From the NCBI GenBank assembly GCA_009760855.2, contig WPIO01000040.1, positions 733,501 to 797,500 on the forward strand: 64,000 nucleotides of DNA, in the 5' to 3' direction. The position numbers and the translations under genes were made by a program. Shown here in pieces: positions 10,985-24,523 of this stretch (positions are counted from its first letter, which is position 1; every line of letters starts with the position of its first letter). The DNA comes from Cristatella mucedo (lineage: Eukaryota; Bryozoa; Phylactolaemata; Cristatellidae). The notes under the pieces are model-generated. The model saw only the letters and a program-made list of their open reading frames with translations. It ran no database searches and was not told the origin of the DNA.

Positions 10985-11198
10985 ACGGCAACCCAATGCC
11001 CTAACTCCCCATTTACTTGCAAGAAATACGTTTTTACTAATAAGTTTACATCGGTTCATAAACCGGAAGTGAATAATATTCGGCAACTAACTTTGTTCAT
11101 AAACCGGAAGTGACTGTCTTTCTGCAACTAAACATAACAAGCTGTGCCAAGCGGCAAGCCAAGGCCCTAAATCCTCATTTACTAGCAAGAAACACGTT
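10985..11198. repeat. Tandem duplication with CCGGAAGTGA motifs
   Basis: The block CGGCAA..GCCCTAA..CATTTACT-GCAAGAAA..ACGTTTT followed by TTCATAAACCGGAAGTGA occurs at 10985-11130 and again from 11148. The second unit is split by the LINE at 11199-11385 and resumes at 11386-11440 (CATAAACAGGAAGTGACTAT). Confidence 0.75.
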
Positions 11199-11385
11199 TT
11201 ATAATAATAGTAATAACAATAATAATTCACTCGATAAAGCGCCCTTAGAGAACTTAATTTCTCTCTAGGCGCTTTACATTTGCTGTAAAGTGAAATGCAA
11301 TTGAATGGTAAGTAAAATCATGCTTGAAAAACAAACGAAATGAATAATATGGTTAGGGGTGACATGAACAGGGTCAGCATGCAAA
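11199..11385 (-). mobile_element. LINE family 1, 3' UTR fragment
   Basis: Minus-strand 3' end with TAA repeats at the low-coordinate side and the GCAAATG..GGTTAGGGGTGACATG 3' UTR block. It interrupts a tandem repeat unit in intron 3 of gene A. Confidence 0.88.
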
Positions 11386-11440
11386 TTTATATGTTCACAT
11401 AGGTCCATAAACAGGAAGTGACTATCTTTCGGTGACTAGA

Positions 11441-12538
<1,098 letters not shown>

Positions 12539-12575
12539 ATATATATTCTAGCTAATGTAGTAGCTAGCTAATGTA

Positions 12576-12724
12576 GTAGCCTCTTTTGTATGACGACAGG
12601 AAGCCTTTACGGCTATCATCACCGCTTGCAGGGCTGATCACCTACTGCAGGATTCGAACTCACGATCTCGGGACCAAGGTCGTGAAAATCAGCCATCTTA
12701 ATTAGTGTGCCATCACAGCTCACC
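12576..12724 (-). mobile_element. tRNA-derived SINE family 1, copy 2
   Basis: Same head as copy 1: A box TGGCACACTAA-like, B box GAGTTCGAATCC, CACGACCTTGGTCCCGAG. It lies in intron 3 of gene A, its tRNA head 33 bp from the E2 donor. Confidence 0.85.
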
Positions 12725-12757
12725 TTTTGTGTACGGAAAACAGAACCAGCTACTCAC

Positions 12758-12930
12758 TTGAAGCGCAATGTTGCCGCCTAGATCGACGTAAGATATCACA
12801 ATGTCCGAGCCAGTCGTACCGCCGTTCGGTGAAAAGCCAAGTCCAATCCAGCCTGAAGTATTTGCCGTCAGAGTAATATTAATGAGATTTGGACTGTAAA
12901 CCCAGTCCATTCGGTATTGGCAGCTGGAAT
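12758..12930 (-). CDS. MOXD1-like: Gene A exon E2: DOMON domain, first half
   Basis: 173 nt, acceptor TTAG, donor GTGAGT, phase 1 to 0. It reads DSSCQYRMDW, GWIGLGFSPNGG and NIALQ. A SINE ends only about 33 bp past the donor. Confidence 0.92.
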
Positions 12931-13716
12931 CTAAGAAATAAATAACATGAGTGTAAGCAGGCTGACACGCGTAGAGCAAGAAGCAGTGAGATTTGGGTCT
13001 CGGGTGATCCGCTTACGTAAACTGCATGGTTACACTGTCCCTAGTATTGATAAATAGCCTAAAATTAATATTAAACAGCAAATGAATATAGCAGTAGCAC
13101 ATCATCTTAGACCTCAGCATCGTTATTCCGCACATTTGACGTTACATTTCCTATATAATCCGCCAATTATGTATCTAATTTGTTTGCTATCTCAATTAAA
13201 ATCAATTAATTAAAGCAATGCGAAATGTGCACTGTATCGCGTAACATAAGAAGCCGTTTGTAGACAGGGACCTTCATTTTTCAGCATTGGGCTGTGCGGT
13301 AGGATGCGATTCCAAGGCAGTTTGAAATCCTTAAGGCATGCAAAAAACTAAACGTAGTCACAGAACAGGAGCAAGGTGAGGCAGTGCAATCTGTTTGCAG
13401 TGGAGATGACCGCTGCAGGTCTTGTGGGCAGGTCGATGACCTCATTCCTTGGGTGCATTGTTCTACGGCTGTAGAATGCAGTGAAAGAACTGGGCCATGC
13501 AGCTGAAGAAGCCGGCACTGCCCGGGTTCGGTCACTGTTCACCGTTCAGGTCACAGTTAAGGTCACAGTTCAGTCACAGTTCAGTCACACTCGAGCTTCT
13601 CATGCGGGATACCTAGCAGCTCAAGATTGGCAGTGGGCAGGTGCAGCGTGTGTCACGTCTTGCAGAGACAATATAGTAATGCAATGCGAGCTGCTCAAAC
13701 CAACAGCTGAGTCGTC
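12931..13716. other. Intron 2 or 5' flank of gene A
   Basis: 13275-13350 aligns with 61140-61215 upstream of gene B's E2 (ATCCTTAAGGCATGC). Frames at 13281-13542 are not kept in the paralog. Short direct repeats of GTTCAGTCACA occur at about 13545-13590. Confidence 0.5.
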
Positions 13717-13717
13717 T

Positions 13718-13750
<33 letters not shown>

Positions 13751-14264
13751 CACTTGATAAAGCGCCCTCAGAGAACTCAATCTCTGTCTAGGCGCTTTAC
13801 ATTTTCTGCAAAGGGAAATGCAATTGAATGGTGAGTAATATCATGCTTGATAAACAAACAACACGAATAGCATGGTTAGGGGTGACATGCACAGGGTCAG
13901 CATGCAAATGTGGTTAGAGGCAGCATACACAATGTCAGCACGTTTAAGCACACCACGGACGCATCACAGGGTTCCACTAAATGCTGTCCTAAATAGGCGC
14001 GTTTTTAGGTTCTTTTTAAATCTGGTCAGGTCAGGAGATGTTCTGACGCAGGTCGGGAGAGAGTTCCAGGCTTTGGGAGCATACAAACTAAATGCACGGT
14101 CTCCAAATGATTTGAGGTTTGTACAAGGTATCGGTAAACTGTCGGATTCCGAAAAGCGGGCGGTACGATGCTTGGCCTGATGGGGGAGTATATCTGAGAG
14201 ATAGGCTGGAGCCAAAGAATGAAGTGACTTAAAAAGTGAGCGACAAAACCTTGAAGTCAATCTG
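13717..14264 (-). mobile_element. LINE family 1, 5'-truncated copy
   Basis: (TAA)n tail at 13719-13750, then 3' UTR and RT C-terminal frame 13964-14260 with LAPAYLSDILPHQAKH, FGDRAFSLYAPKAWNSLP and FKKNLKTRLF. The frame runs open for about 98 codons, suggesting a fairly young insertion. Confidence 0.92.
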
Positions 14265-14290
14265 AAGGTTTCCTATATCCCGCGGGCTGC

Positions 14291-14376
14291 TAGAGAATCC
14301 ATCCCGGTGCTAGCGAGTCCATTTCTAGCTTCTAGAGAATCCATCCAGGTGCTAGCGAGTCAATTTCTAGCTTCGA
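14291..14376. repeat. 42-bp unit, two-copy minisatellite
   Basis: TAGAGAATCCATCC..GGTGCTAGCGAGTC..TTTCTAGCTT repeats with period 42. A looser run of TCAAAGG-containing repeats follows, to about 14480. Confidence 0.8.
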
Positions 14377-14592
14377 AGGCTCAAAGGTCAAGTATCAAAG
14401 GCCTCTGGGTACTGCAGTCCTCAAAGGCTCAAGGGACACCTAGAGTCAAAGGGCTGAAGTTGCTGTGTTCCTCAAAGGCGTGACCTGTGGTGGTACATGT
14501 CAGGGTCACGACAGCCTGGCTTTAAAGGTGAGTTGAGAGCTTTTTGAAGATTATTTTACTCAGGCCCATATAAACGTGCCTGCAGTAATTTA

Positions 14593-14705
14593 TGATTATA
14601 ATATATTTGATTGAGCACCTTCAGAGAACTCAAGCTATTTCTAGGCATTTTACATTAGCTGCAAAGGAAGCACGAACGAATGGCTAGTGGTAGCATGCTC
14701 ACTGA
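14593..14705 (-). mobile_element. LINE family 1, degraded 3' tail
   Basis: CCTTCAGAGAACTCAAGC and GCATTTTACATTAGCTGCAAA match the family tail with many changes. Confidence 0.65.
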
Positions 14706-17700
14706 CCGAGTTTAGAGATTGAACTCACTTTTGAAGAAAATTGACAATTGAAAAATAGAAGGCTGTTTGATTACGAAGCATTGAATGAGGCTTAACGTGA
14801 TCCCAAGGTGAGCGACGGGGTTAACTCCCACTATTCTGTAACCAACGTGGTAGCGGAATACATTACAGAAAGGTTGAATAAGATTTAACGGCATAGCACT
14901 CTGTTCGGGTTACTGTGTGAAATATATCTTCTATATTTCCGACACACCTACTGAGCGTATTCGTAGTGAGTGCTAGTCTTAGGAGTATGGGTATCTTACT
15001 CATGGAGACAGTGAGGATTCAGTTGGAGAGTAACTCTGTGGTGAGTGTCAAGCCATTGCCATGTTGCTCGCCCCGGCTATACATTTCCAGGTGGTCACGC
15101 AATTTCTATTGCAGCATAAATCTATAGAAATTTTTCACCATAAATTGATTGATATATTGCCGCTTCAATAATAGAATTGTTTCCAATCTTTTTGTGCCAC
15201 TCAGATTTGTATTGACTTTTCCCATTTCAGTGGCCAGTGAAGAAAGCAGCTTTTCAAACCCGGAACTAATAAAAAACTATCTTTGTTCGACACTATGCCA
15301 AAAGAACGAGTTTTCTAGGCAACAATTTCCATGAAATTTTGCTTTGCACTTTCTTTCGACGTTAACGAAATGGTCAACGAGTTTTCAAGAGAAAAGCAAT
15401 CAAGGCGAAGTTTTGAAAACACATTTGTAAGGTTACATGCATTAATGTCCAAACATGTCATTCATGCGGGCTTGTGAGTCTGCATGAAAATTAAATGGTC
15501 ACAGCTTAAATATAGGGTCGTATCATGATTTCAATTGGCAGGTGGGGAAGGCTTGAGTGGTGGCATCAGATATATGATCTGGCCTTATGCACTAAAATGC
15601 CTGGCATCTGCCCTGGCCTGAGCAGTACTATTTTTATCCCACCCAACCTCATTAACTCAGCTAAGTCGCAATGACTAAGTAGGTTTCTGCAGCACACTCA
15701 AGTTTTACAGGAATTTCGGTACTAATACTGTAGGCCATGCTTAAAGGCCTAGATTTGAGCACAATTGCTTGACTCACGATCCATCTGTTATGTGGCTTGC
15801 ATTACTCTATTCTATGTTCTTAAAATCTTACTATACTTAAGAACACCCGCACCGTACATTCTTGCAAACGGACCTTTCACACTGTTAAAACTCATTATTA
15901 GTTAATTAAAGGCCATATTTGCAGTACAAAGTATCTATCTGTATCAAACGTCATACTATGGGTGATTAATTCAGTTTGTTAAAAGCCGTTGCATCGGTTG
16001 GCGATTAAAGCTCGACTTGACCTTGGTATTGTGGTAGATCGCTTGGAATCCAGTACAATACCTCGAATAACAGATGTCTACTCCAATTTCTAGTTTTACG
16101 ATATATATGATCTATACTGGACTTTGGCGTACAGTGGTGCTTGCATCTGGACGGGTCCAACACAGGCTACTGTATCCATTGCAGCTAATCTGATAGAACA
16201 ACTAAGCAAAACATGATAAAATGCCAAACCTGTTCTTAAAATGAGTCGTCAGGCTTCAAGAACTTCTTGATCATTCAGGATGAAATTTTGCATCCTACAG
16301 CACATGCAGGTGAAAGCTGTTGATGCATTGACACTTTTCGCCAAGCACGGGTGACTTTCTCTGCTAAACATTTCGTACAAACTTTATAAAGCAATCTCCT
16401 TAACTTGTATGAACTAGTAAAGATGCACTTTTGTTGGCTTAAGTCCTATAAAGTCGTTTTGCCGTGAATTTAAATTCACAATTTTGAGTAATCGCATCAC
16501 CATTACGTCACGGATAAAAAGCCGTTAAAAGAAATGTACTCACAATTTTCTTTCAATTACTATTTCAAGCTGTATTTTTAGCCCGGCTTAGGAAATAGAT
16601 ACGGACCAGAAAACCAGATGTAAGTCAAATCTTTAGAAGTTGAGAATGGTATAAGGTGCGTTCTACTGGAGCCCTCAATATTCACAATGCGTAACTGTAA
16701 GACATTGTGCCCTCCCTACTGCATTGTGGCGAGTCAAGTATACTAATCACACGTGGATTTTTTGAAAGTTTTGCTAAAAAAAAATTTTGATTATAAATTG
16801 TTTTGCGCTACCCAGGCCAAATCTACGTCTCCGGATTTTTGTCAGTCGAACTGACGTAAGTCAAGGGCCGACTGTAAATGCATGTTAGAAAGCTACTCAA
16901 AAAACCTGTATATCGAAATTTTCTATATTACTTCAGCTGAAGGTGATCACTGCAAAGAACTATGGACTCATACTATCTTAACTGTAACTGAAATGGTGCA
17001 GCTTAAGTTTAAGATTGAGCATATAAGGTCAATGTAAGTTGGATGCTCAGATAACGTTATACTATTTGTGATAAAAATAAGCAAAAATTGAAATAAACTC
17101 CTCATTTAACTGGGCATGAGTAAATCGGATTGAACTTTGCCCGTCATCATTAGTGGCTTGGTGGTCAGCATTCTAAAACGAGTGCTTTCTTCATTCATAG
17201 ATGACTTGAAAATACTTGAGCATGCTAGCGGTCCAAGTAATTGTGTACAAGCATTAACTATGGCTGAAGACCAGTAAGTTGTACCTATGGCTTTGAGATA
17301 CTATTCAGTAGTTTTTCATTCAAAAGTTTAGGTTGTGGGCAAAAAATTGGACGCTTTGAAATGGCAGCGTCTCTTTGAACTGTGCCATCCTTTATAATAG
17401 CATTGTTCTTGTATGACGTCAAAGACGTTTGTCGCGCCCTCTCAGCTGTGGTTGGAAAAGGTGTGCACGTGTTAGCCGGTGATAATCAAGATAAATGCCA
17501 GCCGTAATTGTTTTAGGAGCTCCAGGCGAACCAAATCACTATGTAGGCAATTTAAAATTTGTTGAAAGACGAACTGCAATAGAGAATGCATGTCAAGAAA
17601 TGTATCGTATTAATGCAAGCATTCATCAGCAACTCATAATTGTGCTTAGAAAGGCAAGGGACACGTGCAGCAAGAACAGTGCTCTTGGCCAATGGTAATT

Positions 17701-18031
17701 GGCCAATCTAACTAAAGCATCCATAGCTAAGCAGTTCAAGCATGCAAGATAAAAGAAGTGTTCATTCAAGCAAGCACTCGGGGTTGACGAAAAAAAAGAT
17801 TCTTCATTGTGACTATTCAGGTCATACAAATCTTGAACTGCGTCAAATCTTAAAAGAAATCTAATGCACCTTCACATGAATATCAAGTCGTTCGATCGAG
17901 GCTAATAGTGCGATGAACACGTAGCCCTTTATTTCTTTTAATTTTTTCCAAACTAGGAGTTTAAGTTATTCGGTCAGTAGATACCTGTGGGCTCTAGAAG
18001 GCAGTAACTCGAGACTCGATTTCTTCAGAAG
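14706..18031. other. Sequence upstream of gene A
   Basis: 15950-17400 aligns with 62480-63990, so the duplication extends this far. No gene recognised; open frames at 15149-15334 and 17495-17829 lack domains. A TGACGTCA site lies at 17414-17421. Confidence 0.5.
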
Positions 18032-18374
18032 ATGCCTGGAACTCCCTCCCGACCTGCATCAGAACATCCCCTGACCTGACCACATTTAAAAGAAACTTAA
18101 AAACATACCTATTTAGGACAGCATTTAGTGGGCCCCTGTGATTTGTCCTTGGTGTGCTTATGCGTGCTGACACTTCATGCTGCCACTAACCACATTTGCA
18201 TGCTGACCCAGTGCATGTAACCCCTAACCATGTTATTCATTTTGTTTGTTTTTCAAGCATGATTTTACTTACTATTCTATTGCGTATCACTTTGCAGCAA
18301 ATGTAAAGCGCCTAGAAAGAGATTAAGTTCTCTGAGGGCGCTTTATCAAGTGCAATATTATTATTATTATTATA
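18032..18374 (+). mobile_element. LINE family 1, 3' end copy
   Basis: Starts at GCCTGGAACTCCCTCCCGAC and ends in (TTA)n. Contains the last ~40 codons of the RT frame and the full 3' UTR. Confidence 0.9.
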
Positions 18375-18867
18375 TAAGATCTGAAGTCAGTTTAGGAGTG
18401 AATTAAGTCAACATGAGTAAGAGGCGTCAGGCTAGTGTAAACTGTATTAAAACAGTATGCCCGAGCAAGTGATAGTTTGCCCTTAAGTTGAATCGCACAC
18501 TTTTTAATTCGACATGCTGCTTGAAGGCAGCAGCTGTTAAATATTTAGCATTAGAACAGCTTCGAAGTGGCTGAATCGTGCAATATCGAGGAAACGGTAA
18601 AGAGACTTGCGTAAATTTAGCTTGTATAGTTCAGGCGCAGAATGCCAATAACTGCTTAGGCTTTGACTGCACTAAACACAAGCCGCCTTGAGTATCAGTC
18701 ACTTAATCTTGCAATTTCACCAAACTACAAGCAACGATGCGTACAAGCAGGCCACATCTCAGTACATCTAATTCTCTGCCCTGCGGTAAAAAAACCCAGC
18801 CGAACATCTCGAACCAGCCGCTGGGCTTTGAGCCCGGATGCACCGACGAGGTATCGGTAATAGGAAT
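18375..18867. other. No feature seen
   Basis: Unique-looking sequence between two LINE tails. No convincing coding potential. Confidence 0.5.
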
Positions 18868-19271
18868 CAGTATCCTTTGGAGACCGTGCATTTAGTTCGT
18901 ATGCTCCTAAAGCCTGAAACTCACTCCCGACCTGCATCAGAACATCCCCTGACCTGACCACATTTAAAAAGAACTTAAAAACACACTTATTTAGGACAGC
19001 ATTTAGTGGGTCTCTTGATTTGTCCTTCATGTGCGTATGCCTGCTGACACTGTGCATGCTGCCACTAACCACATTTGCATGCCGACACTGTGCATGTCAC
19101 CCCTAACCATGCTATTCATTTTGTTTGTCTATCAAGCATAATATCACACACCATTCAATTGCATTTCCCTTTGCAGCAAATGTAAAGCGCCTAGAGAGAG
19201 AGAGATTGAGTTCTCTGAGGGCCCTTTATCAAGTGCATTATTATTATTAGTAGTAGTAGTAGTAGTAGTAA
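18868..19271 (+). mobile_element. LINE family 1, 3' end copy
   Basis: Starts near TTTGGAGACCGTGCATTTAG and runs through the 3' UTR to a tail that changes from (ATT)n to (AGT)n, so the tail seems to have evolved as a microsatellite. Confidence 0.9.
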
Positions 19272-19444
19272 AAGAGCACTGCAGGCGACATAATTCCGTT
19301 TAGCTCCAGTAATGCAAAGTATTATATGCCCCTGGTGCTCATCAACGGTCTCAGGTACAAGAAAAATGTTCATGTGACAGCACCATCATGTACCTTTAGT
19401 CCTGGGCTTTGTTTTCTTCTCTCATTTTATAAAAAAACATATAC

Positions 19445-19619
<175 letters not shown>

Positions 19620-19721
19620 CTTGCACTCTCTCTATCCACTCTCTCCTTCTCACTTGCTCTTTCTTTGTATCTTGCTACCCATCTCGATAACTTTGCACAA
19701 CTCAATATTGTACTAAATATG

Positions 19722-19723
<2 letters not shown>

Positions 19724-19759
<36 letters not shown>
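19724..19759. repeat. (AT)n microsatellite
   Basis: 18 AT units 107 bp after the previous tract. Confidence 0.95.
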
Positions 19760-19762
<3 letters not shown>

Positions 19763-20189
19763 ACATTTGCATGTTGGAACGAACAGTCTATAGCTCTTTC
19801 CCACTATTTTTTCTTTCGCTATATAGTCGGCTAATATTTATAAAATCTCGATAAAATACGAGCTCGTATGTGTGAGTGTTCAGTTGTGGTGTGGCTATCA
19901 AGCTGTGCCACCCGTTGTGTCATTAGTGCTCTATCTGTCTCTCATACTCAGTGTTTCTCCCGTCCACTTCTCCAATTTCTCACATTTCGCTGATTTCTCT
20001 CTAGTCCCTTTAATCTGCTTTCCTCCTCCTCCCTCTCCATCCGTCTCCTCACTCAATAGTTACCTCTCTAGTCCGAACTAGCCTAGAGTAGTATTGTCGT
20101 GTGGCCTTGAGAGTGCAGTGTTTGCTTTAGCACGCTGGCCTGCAACGGACTGTTGTTTGCTAAGGCACGCCAGTAGCTTGTGGCTATCA

Positions 20190-20245
20190 ATTATCTCCCA
20201 GCAAATTTGAAGGCGCCCGAATAGAGATCGAGCTCTCTTACTGCG
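20190..20245 (+). mobile_element. SINE-2/LINE-like 3' tail remnant
   Basis: TTTGAAGGCGCCCGAATAGA followed by GATCGAGCTCTC resembles the shared SINE-2/LINE tail. No head visible. Confidence 0.35.
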
Positions 20246-20269
20246 TCACGCCAACGACGAGTTATTATT

Positions 20270-21510
20270 GCTGCTGCTAAACGCTAGCGCTCAGGCTCGG
20301 CCCGCCTCGCACCGCCCGAGCCCATGTCCTTCATAGATATAATATATTAATGCCAGCACTGGCTGCGGAATGCTCTGCCCACCCAGTGGCTACCGCCACC
20401 ATCGCCACTACTGTCACCTCTGCCCCCACCGCCACCTCCGCCACTACCACGGCCGCTGCCAATGCCGTGACCAACGTCGTCGCCGCCGCTGCTGCTTACT
20501 CACCAAGGCAAAGCGAGGCGGCCATCGAGCTGCCGAGCAGCTGAAGAAGCGCCAGTGCAGCGAGGCTTGCTGCAGTTGCTGCTGCAGTCATCATGCCGGC
20601 GTGACTCGGTGGCGGCGGCAGTGCTCGATCGATTAGGGGCTCGTGCTAGCCGACGACTCAGGGTCACAACCACTCTACTCAAAGAATGCGAAGACGTGCC
20701 CTCAATGAATGGATAGCATACGGCCAGTCGGCGATCGTTCGGTAGGCGAGTGCACGCGACACACCTGTCATCTGATTGAATATCTCCCAGCCTAGCCAGG
20801 ACGTCACTTCCTCCAACCCACTCTGCCCTTGCAAGCTGCACAGTGATTCGAGTTTGGGCACGAAGAGCCCGAGAGCTTGCAATGTATATTTGGGTAATTG
20901 TAGTCACTCGCCTTGCTAAGAAATCTGCAGATGATTGATAAAGATGAACCCTAAAACGTTCTCTATTAGAGAACACAGGGCACATGGGGTTGTCAAGTTT
21001 ACTATTTCCCTGGATCACTATCGTTATTTCATACCTTGCTGCAGCTATTTGTTCAGACGCATTGAGCAAGCTGCACTGCTTTAATGCAGAAAAAAGAACT
21101 TTAGATTGCATCTCAGCGAGTCTCTCTGTAGCAGACAGCACTAAAAATAAGAGGTAAAGTAAAACATGCCTGGCCAACCATGGCGGCCGCTCGCTTCGGC
21201 CACTGATCGTGATGCACTGGTTTGTGCTAGCAGTAGACGTGCTGCTGGGTACAATGGTAGCCCTAGATAGAGAGCTGTATCGGAGACAGATTATTCGCTC
21301 TTTGGAAGGCCTGGTCCACAGGACTGCGTCCTTCATCTTCACCAAGCACCTTATGAAACTCCGTACGGCCACGACAGAGCACTGGCGGCTTAAGATTAGA
21401 CTAACTCCGGCTAACTCTGCCAAGACTAAGCAGTTCTCACGCTCGCTTTTCGCGGGGGCAGCGAAAAAAAGAAAAAGGAACGAAAAAAGTGGAATCCACA
21501 CCTCCCCCCC
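20270..21510 (-). other. GC-rich block with a 333-codon minus-strand open frame
   Basis: Unlike its AT-rich surroundings this block is GC-rich, with Ala/Thr-coding (GCC/ACC)n runs at 20390-20500. A minus-strand frame stays open from 21501 to 20500 and includes hydrophobic stretches (HVLLYLLFLVLSA) but has no early ATG in good context and no domain I recognise. A GCCGCCATGG Kozak-like site lies on the minus strand near 21185 in a different frame. It could be the promoter and first exon of gene A, an exon of an unknown gene, or non-coding. Confidence 0.3.
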
Positions 21511-21639
21511 GCAACTAGTGATAAATATGGTCAGTCAACAAATGCATGAGGTTAAGCCGCGCGTCATCTTATCTGGAGAAGCTGGAGTGGCTATGGTAGC
21601 TGATTGCTGATTGATGACCCCAAGAAAAATGTTTACACT

Positions 21640-22060
21640 CGGACTCTCAAGGCCACCTTCTTCAAGTCGAGGCATCGCTCCTTCATACTGAGTCAAACTG
21701 CTGCACTGGTTTTTTTTGCAGACTCTCTTACGTAGTCCTGGAACAATAGTGTGGCCATTCCATTACTTCGCTTAGAGACCGAAAGCTGCAGAAGCGTTCA
21801 CTAACCAGGTTCTTTGAATTGTGCCTAACTTTCTTAATTACAGCACGAAGGCATTTGCTCTCCTGGTACCAACTGTGGCTAGTCATTTACGGTCGTTCTG
21901 AGCTGCAACGACCGTTGAGGAATCCTATCTCAAGTTCCCCAATGACTTATTGCTATGCTTATGACTTTTTCGTCGCTTTTTCTTGATGAAGCCCTATCGC
22001 CTGCATGGAAGAGCTGCATTGAGAGTGCAACCTATTTTTTTTTTCAAAGGAGGAAATTGA
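21640..22060 (+). mobile_element. Possible degraded LINE family 2 fragment
   Basis: The order of weakly matching blocks (CTGCTGCAC, a CTT-CGCTTA-AGACCG block, then CCTATCGCCTGCATGGAAG) resembles the 3' part of the copy at 27005-27880. Frames are broken many times. Confidence 0.35.
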
Positions 22061-22103
22061 ATCGACTCATAATGACTCCATGTTTCAGCCTCCTTCTGGT
22101 GCA

Positions 22104-22405
22104 CTAAAAATGAACCTAATAAAAACACTCCTATTTAGGATAGCATTTATTGCGTACCTCTGATTCGTCCTTCATGTGCTTGTGAGTGCTGACACTGTGC
22201 ACGCTGCCGCTAACCACACTCGCATGCTGACTCAGTGCATGTAACCCCTAACCATGTTATTTATGTAGTTTATCAAGCATGATATTACTCACAATTTGAT
22301 CGCATTTCCCTGTGCAGCAAATGTAAAGCGCCTAGAAAGAGATTAAGTTCTCTGCGGACACTTTATAAAGTGCATTATTATTATAATAATTATTATTATT
22401 ACATC
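22104..22405 (+). mobile_element. LINE family 1, 3' UTR copy
   Basis: Begins in the last RT codons (CTATTTAGGATAGCATTTA) and ends in (ATT)n. Confidence 0.88.
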
Positions 22406-23484
22406 TGCCAAATATTGATTTCGGTAAAGATCCATGTTAAAACATGGGTTTTACTAACACTACAGCTAATAACTATAAAATTAAGGCGATCCACAGCTAT
22501 ATAAGCTATATATATATACAGCTAAATATATATATTATAATTGCAGAAAAAAATTAATAGGCTCTCCAAACGATTTCAGCAGGTGGTAATAATTATTGTT
22601 GCATCAATTTAACTAACTTGGATCTTAAGGTGCAACTCCCTTCGCATTGGCTAATAACATGTGTTAAAGGATGGCTGAGTTTGAGGCCTTACTTAATATT
22701 ACGATGGTCCCATCGCTGCAATAACCCATGCTTGCAGCCCATAATTGCAAGTTAAAGATTTCTCACTGTACGAATCAAAACCGCGGCGTCCTCGCACCGT
22801 GGGTAAATGCCTGAAGGTCTCTTTTTATCAGTGATAGCTAGATTGGTGAGTGAGCCTAAACTAAGCTTTGGCTTGAGCTGCAGTTATTGACTATCAAATA
22901 GATTGCAATGGCAGTGTTCAGCTCCCAATATTATAAAATGTGTCGTCTTCAATATCTAGGAGAGACCCAGGCTTAAGATTTACAGCAACTACATTTTTAT
23001 CCAAATAAAGAGTGTTTCTCACTTCTTCGCCCAAACCACATGTAGCTACTCTGCCTCTTAGCAGCCGATGGACTGCGAGGACTCGAGCATGTTAATGAAG
23101 GCTACCGATTTACAGCTAAAACTGCTTGAGCGATTCAATTACTTGTAATACGCAATCCTTCTTCCGTCGGATGACTCGGAAAATTGATCCACACGACTGC
23201 AAGTATAGAGTACAAGCAGTACCATATGAGAATGGCTGTTCCTACCTGGCACCGAAGCCTGGCCAATTGTATCGTTCACGTAATCACTAGTTTTTCAACG
23301 TGATTAACCGTGTTAACCGTATTCTAGCACAGTTGATTAAGTCTCGTCAGATTAACTATTCTCTAAGGCAGCCATGATCAACTAGATATACCTAGCAGAC
23401 ATCTGTAGTAAAGTGTCCAGCAAGCCCTTCTTTTGAGTCTCAGCACAGGTTTGCTTTTTGTCTGTTGGATTAGAATGCATTAGC
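22406..23484. other. No gene seen; AT-rich palindromic patch
   Basis: 22500-22540 holds short TATATA/AGCTATATA palindromes. The rest is featureless to me. Confidence 0.5.
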
Positions 23485-23640
23485 TGATTTGAAAGCCTTT
23501 TTGTATAGCGACAGAAGAGCCTTTACGGCTATCACCACTGCTTACAGCAACGATATGGTTCACCCACCTCAGGATTCGAACCGACGACCTCGGGACAGAG
23601 TTCGTTAGGAAACCGCCATGTTTATTCAATGCCAATATAA
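23485..23640 (-). mobile_element. tRNA-derived SINE family 1, copy 3
   Basis: B box GGTTCGAATCC and the TCGTCGGTTCGAATCC neighbourhood on the minus strand, tail with TCGCTATACAAAAAGGC. The A-box part is degraded. Confidence 0.8.
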
Positions 23641-24523
23641 CTAAAGCTTATAATTACTATGTGAAATAATTTAAGCGGAAAAGTTTAACTTTTCCGAGCA
23701 ATATTTTTCGCTTCCAGTTAATACTTTTCCTCAGATGCACATTAATTCAAGCTGCAAAATAATCGTGATACAGTCTGCAAACCCTAATTCTTCCAGATCA
23801 TGCAAAGTGACGATGGAGAGACCTAAGTGTGTTAGGGAACCACGTTTTAAATTTAGGAAACGCTTGTCGGGATCAAAAGCTTTTGAAACCACTGACTCGT
23901 CATTGCTGTGACTGCATGAAGGTCTGGATTCGAATGCCAACTTCAGTCAAGTCTCTCTGCTACTTTGGCTTAATATCATATCAGTGTTTAACACTAATGA
24001 TTAGAGCGAACCTTTTCGAACACTCACCATCTCTCCTTTGAATCACGGTCATCACACGGCATTGGTTTTGGTAATAATTTTCTGAGATTTTCGATCAGAA
24101 TGTTTAGCTACCAGGTTTCATTAGGTAAGCCGTTGAGGGAGGAGGTAAACAAATATCTTTTGTATAGTTTAACTCGCTTTTAAAACGGATACTCTTCCTC
24201 CTTAGTACCAAACTACGGCGTTTGTTTACCTAGCACCTTGGAGAGCACAGGTTAGTAAAACTACTGCAATGCGATGCATATCCAGCTTTTAACTTTATGG
24301 ACAAACTAGGGCAACGAGTGGGCTTTACACTTAAGAGTGGCAGACAGCACGCTCAAAATGACAGTGGCTTTCACCGTGGCAGACATCAACCAACTGATTC
24401 TATGTGAGACAGTTTTCTGCTCCTTTTTTCAGATTTGTCAGGGCAGCGTAAGCCCTATGATGGAAAGAGTCCAAGGGCGTGCCATCCGCTTTCTCTACTC
24501 AAATCGCTTAGCTGGAAATCAAA
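23641..24523. other. No feature seen
   Basis: Short non-conserved frames only (23731-23940 minus, 23829-24041 plus). Confidence 0.5.

Noticed and set aside
20500-21501. Start of a secreted protein at 21501
   Set aside because: The hydrophobic start LFSFLFLFFAAPA has no ATG in front (GTG only), and the run is a pyrimidine-rich stretch; reported only as an unresolved block.
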